Positions 58,097 through 64,000 of a stretch of 64,000 nucleotides of DNA are shown one piece after another (the first letter of the stretch is position 1; every line of letters begins with the position of its first letter). The notes under the pieces were generated by a model. It did no database searches. It had not been told where the DNA came from and saw nothing but the letters and a program-made list of their open reading frames with translations. Source of the stretch: Melastoma dodecandrum (lineage: Eukaryota > Streptophyta > Magnoliopsida > Myrtales > Melastomataceae); the NCBI GenBank assembly GCA_029817715.1, contig JARUPY010000473.1, positions 4,278,001 to 4,342,000 of the forward strand. Reading direction: 5' to 3'. Made by a program: the position numbers and the translations under genes.

Positions 58097-60178
58097 AAAA
58101 AATTCTACTTAAGTAATTTAAAATAGAATGAAAAGGTAATTGTAAAAGCTAAGTAGAAAAATGAACTGAGATTTAGAATTACGTTGGAATTACAATTCCA
58201 ATTACAAATCTCAATCAATTTATTAGAATTTTTAATTATAATCCTCCCATTTCTAGATTCCAAATGGGAAGCCATATTTTTTAAAAAAAATTCCTATTTA
58301 AACTCTCTAAATTAGTCCTTACACCTCCTAAATGGGATTATTTATTTTAGTACTTCAAAAATATATCTCATTTCACTTTCCATCAAAATTTCAAGGTTTT
58401 TTTTCCATCAAAAGCTTAAACAAATTAAAATAAAATTTAAAAAATATAAGAAAAAACCTCAATAAAATATCCATGATTTCAAAATGATTCACAAAATTAT
58501 TCTTTCTTTATATATATAAATCACCATTTTAAAAAGATTATATGCTTCCTAACAAAAATTGATTGCTATTTTATTGCCATGTTATTGATAAGTGGAAATC
58601 AAATAAAAATATAGTCTTTCAGTGTGAGTTAAGTAATTAAAATAACTTTTAGATAATTATGAAATTTAAATGAAGTACACTTTTAATTGTATTTAATAAA
58701 GATAAAAAGAAATTGTTACCGAAGCTTATAATAGACTTATAGTCCCGACTTTGAGAAAATATATAGTTGGTCCAGGTAAGCTGACTTGTAGCTAAACGAA
58801 AAATGTTCAATTTAAAGAGAGAGATGATGTTCTCCGCCTAGTTTAAATATGAAGCCACATAGGTGGGAGGCTCTGATTCCGGTGATGAAACCTTAGAAAG
58901 ACTCAAAAAGAGACACGGCATTTAAGAGAAACTTTTCAAGGGGAAAGGAGGAAGAAGATATTTTATGAAAAAGTTCTTACTCCTAGTAGATCAAAAGACA
59001 AATCAAACTCGAGACTTAACCACGACTCTGTTCATTGTAGAACCTCTTCGCTATCTCGTTTCTCCAATATGATCACTGACAGAAAAATATTCTATGTCTA
59101 TCTATGTCCAAATCTTTTGTTATTTATGGTCTCTAACTCCCTGTCACGTACAACTTAACAAAAATGTATTATTTTACCATAATATATTAATGCATGTAGG
59201 CTTTTTTTTTCTTTCAACTTGGGTTTGCTTCACTTGCCAAAAACTTCGATAAAAAGGAACAATGTGTGAATCAAAAAGCATAAAAAACAAATAAGACTCT
59301 TTAGTCATATCGGATAGGATTTAGCCTTCTTGTTTGGTTGTATAACTCAGTTAAGTATCTTTTATTGCAGTAGGAAATTCAGGGGTGAGCATTCGGTATT
59401 TCGGAAATACCGAAATACCGATTATCGAAATAACGAATTTTAAAGACCTCAAAATTTTAGATTCCGATCCCGATTTCGAATTTATAATTCGATATTTCGG
59501 TAAATTACCGAATTTTATTTCGGTAATTCGGTATTTACCAAATTACCGAATTTTTATTACCTTCAAGCATGAGAGTAAACATCTACTGTATATTTCAAAC
59601 CATTAAATTGTAAAATTTTCACCAACACTTGATCATGCAGTGTCGAAATTTATTAAAAATTTTAAAAATTGTTTTTAGATACAAAATCGAAAAAAACGTC
59701 AACCTAATAGTTAGTCATTGGTGTTATATTGCAGACACGGAACATGCAAAGAACAAGTAATTGTTGGGTTCGGCCTATTAGTTTTTTTAGTCATCGGTGT
59801 TATCATTGGTGTTATATTGCGGACACGGAACATGCAAAGAACAAGTGGTTCGGTCTATTAGATCCCCATATCAAATTCCATTCCCAATCTCGATCCCGAA
59901 TTCCCGATATTTTAAAAATTCAAATTAGAATCCCCGATATTTTAAAAATTCAAATTAGAATCGATATACCGAAATTTTTCTCAGTCCTCTCCTAATAGGA
60001 ATTATCTATTTCCCTTTGCAACGTCTCATTGGTTCGCTGGACCATATTTAAGTCGTGAATTACGTGTCTAAATATTCATAACGAGTTGACCTCCAAAGAT
60101 TTTATTTCAAGATGCGCCAAAATGCCACACGATAATGTGGTCCCTTTATTACATTGAGCATCGGCTTAGGAACACCCT
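58097..60178 (-). repeat. Non-coding part of array unit two (3' side of copy B)
   Basis: Contains block X (58360-58735) and block Y (58745-59060). The palindrome-rich CGGTATT module runs 59382-59985; it starts AGGGGTGAGCATTCGG, like the terminal repeat of the hAT at 55050. A copy-specific duplication of about 29 bp (ATCCCCGATATTTTAAAAAT ...) at 59900-59958 is single in the next unit. No gene. Confidence 0.7.
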
Positions 60179-60640
60179 TTACTCCCATCGTCCGTACCCT
60201 CCCCTGCGGATGTCGCACCTCCCGGGCCCAACCCCGCACATCCGCGGCAGGTCCTCCGCAATCCTCTCGAGCTGCTCCCTCTCCCCACCAAACCCTCTCA
60301 TCTGCTGCTGATCCCTCACGATCTCCCTCAACCCCTGGCACCTGCAGTGGTCGTCCACCTGCCTCAGCTCCTCGCAGCAGTCCTGCAGCCTCCTCGACCC
60401 GAACCTGCCGCCGCCGAAGCGTCGGCCTCCCTGCCGGGCCTGCTGCCTGAGGAAGTCCTCGCAGCTGCGGAGCTCGTCGACCATCTCGAGCTGCTCCCGG
60501 CAGCCTCCTCCCCGGAATCTGCGGGAGAAGTTCTCGTCTTCACCGAGGTCGACCTCGACCTTGGTCACAGCGGAGGAAGCCGCGAGGGAGACCAGCATCA
60601 GGCCGGCAAGGAGGGCAGCGAGGGTTGCAGGATTGGCCAT
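60179..60640 (-). CDS. 2S albumin seed storage protein, copy B, 153 aa
   Basis: Same layout as copy A: signal peptide, acidic propeptide, small chain, Arg/Gly linker and large chain, with all eight cysteines. Differences seen: MANP at the start (MAKP in A and C), RQQARQ, LPRMCG (LPQMCG in A and C) and final GYGRWE. No stop or frameshift. It belongs to the second array unit, with promoter RY/TATA at 60714-60816 and a polyadenylation-like AATAAA on the minus strand near 60147. Confidence 0.95.
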   Translation of the reverse strand: MANPATLAALLAGLMLVSLAASSAVTKVEVDLGEDENFSRRFRGGGCREQLEMVDELRSCEDFLRQQARQGGRRFGGGRFGSRRLQDCCEELRQVDDHCRCQGLREIVRDQQQMRGFGGEREQLERIAEDLPRMCGVGPGRCDIRRGGYGRWE

Positions 60641-60713
60641 TGGGTGGTCTTGATATTTGGTTGTGGGGATGTGAGTTTGAATGATGAGGTCTTCGAAGTG
60701 TGGAGTTGTGGGT

Positions 60714-60816
60714 TATTTATAGGGGTAAGTCGGAGGTTTGCATGGGAAGTACGTGGGAGGTGTTGATGTCGGAATTTGTTTTTTGTCATGTTGGAAGCGG
60801 TGTCTCTCTGCATGCA
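60714..60816 (-). promoter_or_regulatory. Seed-type promoter of 2S albumin copy B
   Basis: Minus-strand TATA box TATAAATA at 60714-60721 and RY motif TGCATGCA at 60809-60816, with a CATGCAAA-type word between (near 60738). Spacing equals that of copies A and D. Confidence 0.75.
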
Positions 60817-63436
60817 TCGACGCGAAGAACCCCCGGTGCCTTAAGATGGTCTTGTCCGGTTGTTTCACTGAGATGGGGGGTTTGAAAATTTAGAATCGTA
60901 GAAAGGTGAACAGGGTGATCCTAATTGAGCTTTTTGAGTTAAGAATATGATAAGTTCATGAAAGTCGTGTTGTGATCAAAGGAGTTCCCGAGATCGGCAA
61001 CATCTTCTTCCTCCCTCGGCTCTCCGTGCGTTGGACGAAGAAATCGCCCTACCCATCGACGAAAGCAAGAAAATAAAAAAATTATACGTTGTCGTCGATT
61101 AGAAAATCTTTTTTTTTTATTCTTGTATCAAAAAGATATATATCGAAAATATTAAATGATGATATCGGCAGACCTATTATTAATTTTTTTTTTAATTTTA
61201 TTATCTTTGTTTAATTATTTTACTAAATAAATCAATTTATTTAATATATTTTTATTTTCCAATACTCCTTTTTATTTAATTACAACTGAAGGTTAACATT
61301 TTTATATTTTTAAATTGTGCTATCACAATTTTATTAATTTTTAATCAATGTGAAGAGTATATTATCGTAAAACTTGAAATTGAAAATACATTTAAGTTAA
61401 AAAATTCTACTTAAGTAATTTAAAATAGAATGAAAAGGTAATTGTAAAAGCTAAGTAGAAAAATGAACTGAGATTTAGAATTACGTTGGAATTACAATTC
61501 CAATTCCAAATCTCAATCAATTTATTAGAATTTTTAATTCTAATCCTTCCCATTTCTAGATTCCAAATGGTTTTTTTTAAAATTCCTATTTAAACTCTCT
61601 AAATTAGTCCTTACACCTCCTAAATGGGATTATTTATTTTAGTACTTCAAAAATATATATCTCATTTCACTTTCCATCAAAATTTCAAGGTTTTTTTTTC
61701 ATCAAAAGCTTAAACAAATTAAAATAAAAATTTTAAAAATATAATAAAACCTCAATAAAATATCCATGATTTCAAAATGATTCACAAAATTATTCTTTTT
61801 TGATAAATAGAAATCACCATTTTAAAAAGATTATATGCTTCCTAACAAAAATTAATTGATATTTTGTTGCCATGTTATTGATAAGTGGAAATCAAATAAA
61901 AATATAGTCTTTCAGGGTGAGTTAAGTGATTAAAATATCTTTTAGATAATTATGAAATTTAAATGAAGTACACTTTTTATTGTATTTAATAAAGATAAAA
62001 AGAAATTGTTACCAAAGCTTATAATGGACTTATAGCCCCGACTTTAAGAAAATATATAGTTGGTCCAGGTAAGCTGACTTGTAGCTAAACGAAAAATGTT
62101 CAATGTAAAGCGAGAGATGATGTTCTCCGCCTAGTTAAATATGAAGTCACATAGGTGGGAAGCTCTGATTCGTGTGATGAAACCTTAGAAAGACTCAAAA
62201 AGAGACACAGCATTTAGGAGAAACTTTTTAAAGGGAAAGGAGGAAGAAGATATTTTATGAAAAGTTCTTACTCCTTGCAGATCAAAAGACAAATCAAGCT
62301 CGAGACTTAACCACGACTCTGTTCATTGTAGAACCTATTCGTTATCTCGTTTCTCCAATATGATCACTGATAGAAAAATATTCTATGTCTATCTATGGCC
62401 AAATCTTTTATTATTTATGGTCTCTAACTCTCTGTTACGTACAACTTAACAAAAATGTATTATTTTACCATAATATATTAATGCATGTAGCCTTTTTTTT
62501 TTCTTTCAACTTGGGTTTGCTTCACTTGCCAAAAACTTCAATAAAAAGGAACAAATTCTGTGTGAATCAAAAAGCATAAAAAACAAATAAGACTCTTTAG
62601 TCATATCGGATAGGATTTAGCCTTCTTGTTTGGTTGTATAACTCAATTAAGCATCTTTTATTGCAGTAGGAATAAGGGGTGAGCATTCGGTATTTCGGAA
62701 TACCGATTATCGAAATACCGAATTTTAACGACCTCAAAATTTTAGATTCCAATCTCGATTTCGAATTTATAATTCGATATTTCGGTAAATTACCGAATTT
62801 TATTTCGGTAATTCGGTATTTACCAAATTACCGAATTTTTATTACCTTCAAGCATGAGAGTAAACATCTACTGTATATTTCAAACCATTAAATTGTAAAA
62901 TTTTCACCAACACTTGATCATGCAGTGTCGAAATTTATTAAAAATTTTAAAAATTGTTTTTAGATACAAAATCGAAAAAAACGTCAACCTAATAGTTAGT
63001 CATTGGTGTTATATTGCAGATACGGAACATGCAAAGAACAAGTAATTGTTGGGTTCGGCCTATTAGTTTTTTTAGTCATTGGTATTATCATTGGTGTTAT
63101 ATTACGGACACGGAACATGCAAAGAACAAGTGGTTCGGTCTATTAGATCCCCATATCAAATTCCATTCCCAATCTCGATCCCGAATTCCCGATGTTTTAA
63201 AAATTCAAATTAGAATCGATATACCGAAATTTTTCTCCGTCCTCTCCTAATAGGAATTATCTATTTCCCTTTGCAACGTCTCATTGGTTCGCTGGACCAT
63301 ATTTAAGTCGTGAATTACGTGTCTAAATATTCATAACGAGTTGACCTCCAAAGATTTTATTTCATGATGCCCCAAAATGCCACACGATAATGTGGTCCTT
63401 TTATTACATTGAGGATCGGCGGCTTAGGAACACCCT
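60817..63436 (-). repeat. Upstream of copy B and 3' flank of copy C (array unit three)
   Basis: 60817-61388 matches 54504-55041 upstream of copy D. The uninterrupted hAT target CATTTAAG is at 61389-61396. 61640-62340 holds blocks X and Y, and 62671-63238 the palindrome-rich CGGTATT module. No gene seen. Confidence 0.7.
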
Positions 63437-63898
63437 TTACTCCCATCGTCCGTACCCGCCCCTGCGAATGTCGCACCTCCCGGGCCCAACCCCGCACATC
63501 TGCGGCAGGTCCTCCGCAATCCTCTCGAGCTGCTCCCTCTCCCCACCAAACCCTCTCATCTGCTGCTGATCCCTCACGATCTCCCTCAACCCCTGGCACC
63601 TGCAGTGGTCGTCCACCTGCCTCAGCTCCTCGCAGCAGTCCTGCAGCCTCCTCGACCCGAACCTGCCGCCGCCGAAGCGTCGGCCTCCCTGCCGGGCCTG
63701 CTGCCTGAGGAAGTCCTCGCAGCTGCGGAGCTCGTCGACCATCTCGAGCTGCTCCCGGCAGCCTCCTCCCCGGAATCTGCGGGAGAAGTTCTCGTCTTCA
63801 CCGAGGTCGACCTCGACCTTGGTCACAGCGGAGGAAGCCGCGAGGGAGACCAGCATCAGGCCGGCAAGGAGGGCAGCGAGGGTTGCAGGCTTGGCCAT
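63437..63898 (-). CDS. 2S albumin seed storage protein, copy C, 153 aa
   Basis: Intact, with eight cysteines in the family order. It reads MAKP, RQQARQ, LPQMCG and GYGRWE, so it sits between A and B in sequence. The near-identity of A, B and C points to recent duplication or gene conversion. The 3' end differs slightly from copy B in the UTR (ATCGGCGGCTTAGG near 63415). Confidence 0.95.
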   Translation of the reverse strand: MAKPATLAALLAGLMLVSLAASSAVTKVEVDLGEDENFSRRFRGGGCREQLEMVDELRSCEDFLRQQARQGGRRFGGGRFGSRRLQDCCEELRQVDDHCRCQGLREIVRDQQQMRGFGGEREQLERIAEDLPQMCGVGPGRCDIRRGGYGRWE

Positions 63899-63971
63899 TG
63901 GGTGGTCTTGATATTTGGTTGTGGGGATGTGAGTTTGAATGATGAGGTCTTCGAAGTGTGGAGTTGGGGGT

Positions 63972-63979
63972 TATTTATA
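63972..63979 (-). promoter_or_regulatory. TATA box of 2S albumin copy C
   Basis: Plus-strand TATTTATA, the same as in copies B and D. The RY motif expected about 90 bp further on falls beyond the window end. Confidence 0.7.
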
Positions 63980-64000
63980 GGGGTAAGTCGGAGGTTTGCA

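Larger units (their letters stand above)
54165..64000 (-). repeat. Direct tandem array of about 3.26-kb units, each with a 2S albumin gene
   Basis: Three units on the minus strand: the first (54165-55049, continuing after the hAT at 58097), the second centred on the gene at 60179-60640, and the third on 63437-63898, cut by the window end. The two intact genes are 3258 bp apart. The distance between the RY motifs of copies D and B (6313 bp), minus the 3047-bp hAT with its duplicated target, is 3266 bp, so the unit length is constant. Confidence 0.85.

Noticed and set aside
60347..60766. ORFs antisense to the 2S albumin genes (here, at 45758-46177 and at 63409-63708)
   Set aside because: They repeat at every copy because the genes repeat. 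GC-rich coding sequence leaves the opposite strand open, and there is no protein family match.

Overview
This is a window of plant nuclear DNA. Short introns with plant-like splice sites, TATA-box promoters, seed-storage genes and several plant transposon lineages (Athila-type and chromoviral Ty3/gypsy, Ty1/copia, an L1-type LINE, two hAT elements) all point to a dicot. I cannot name the species. The 2S albumins have an Arg/Gly-rich character that would suit an oil-seed or woody eudicot, perhaps in the Myrtales, but that is only an impression.

Layout. 1-5000: an intact three-exon gene for a FLOE1-type DUF1421 protein (735-2729), followed by a broken, 5'-truncated copy of a PRP6/STA1-type splicing factor (3288-5006). 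5000-10100: mostly non-coding, with an imperfect tandem duplication at 7127-7400, then an AP2/ERF transcription factor of the DREB A-6 type on the minus strand (8238-9518). 11210-20594: a decayed Athila-like Ty3/gypsy element on the minus strand with both LTRs. 20595-25251: a chromoviral LTR remnant split by a hAT element (21141-24526). 25780-26350: a degenerate tandem repeat of about 185 bp. 27834-37162: a chromovirus (Tekay/Del-like) on the minus strand with a full 3' LTR, a truncated 5' LTR and an extra ORF upstream of gag. 37163-39150: a LINE ORF1 remnant. 39842-42004: a six-exon IST1-like (ESCRT-III associated) gene on the minus strand. 43001-43786: an NDR1/HIN1-like (LEA-2) membrane protein gene. 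43964-64000: a 2S albumin locus.

The 2S albumin locus is the most informative part. Three near-identical intact genes (45884-46345 +, 60179-60640 -, 63437-63898 -), a truncated copy that has lost its start codon (54165-54329 -) and a more distant relic (44959-45060 +) lie in 19 kb. The minus-strand copies belong to direct tandem units of about 3.26 kb that also carry a palindrome-rich module. A RICESLEEPER-like hAT (55050-58088) split one unit and made a perfect 8-bp target duplication; the empty site survives in the next unit at 61389-61396. The plus-strand gene is inverted relative to the array, with a breakpoint near 47830, and it is bracketed by copia LTR sequence.

The host genes do not form a pathway visible from sequence. 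FLOE-type proteins and 2S albumins are both seed proteins in known plants, but the two loci are more than 40 kb apart and need not be connected. I did not find an unmistakably new system. The best candidates for something undescribed are the clustered GTGTGGCC(A/G)CAC palindromes shared by two unrelated LTR-retrotransposon lineages, and the conserved-looking extra ORF ahead of gag in the chromovirus.
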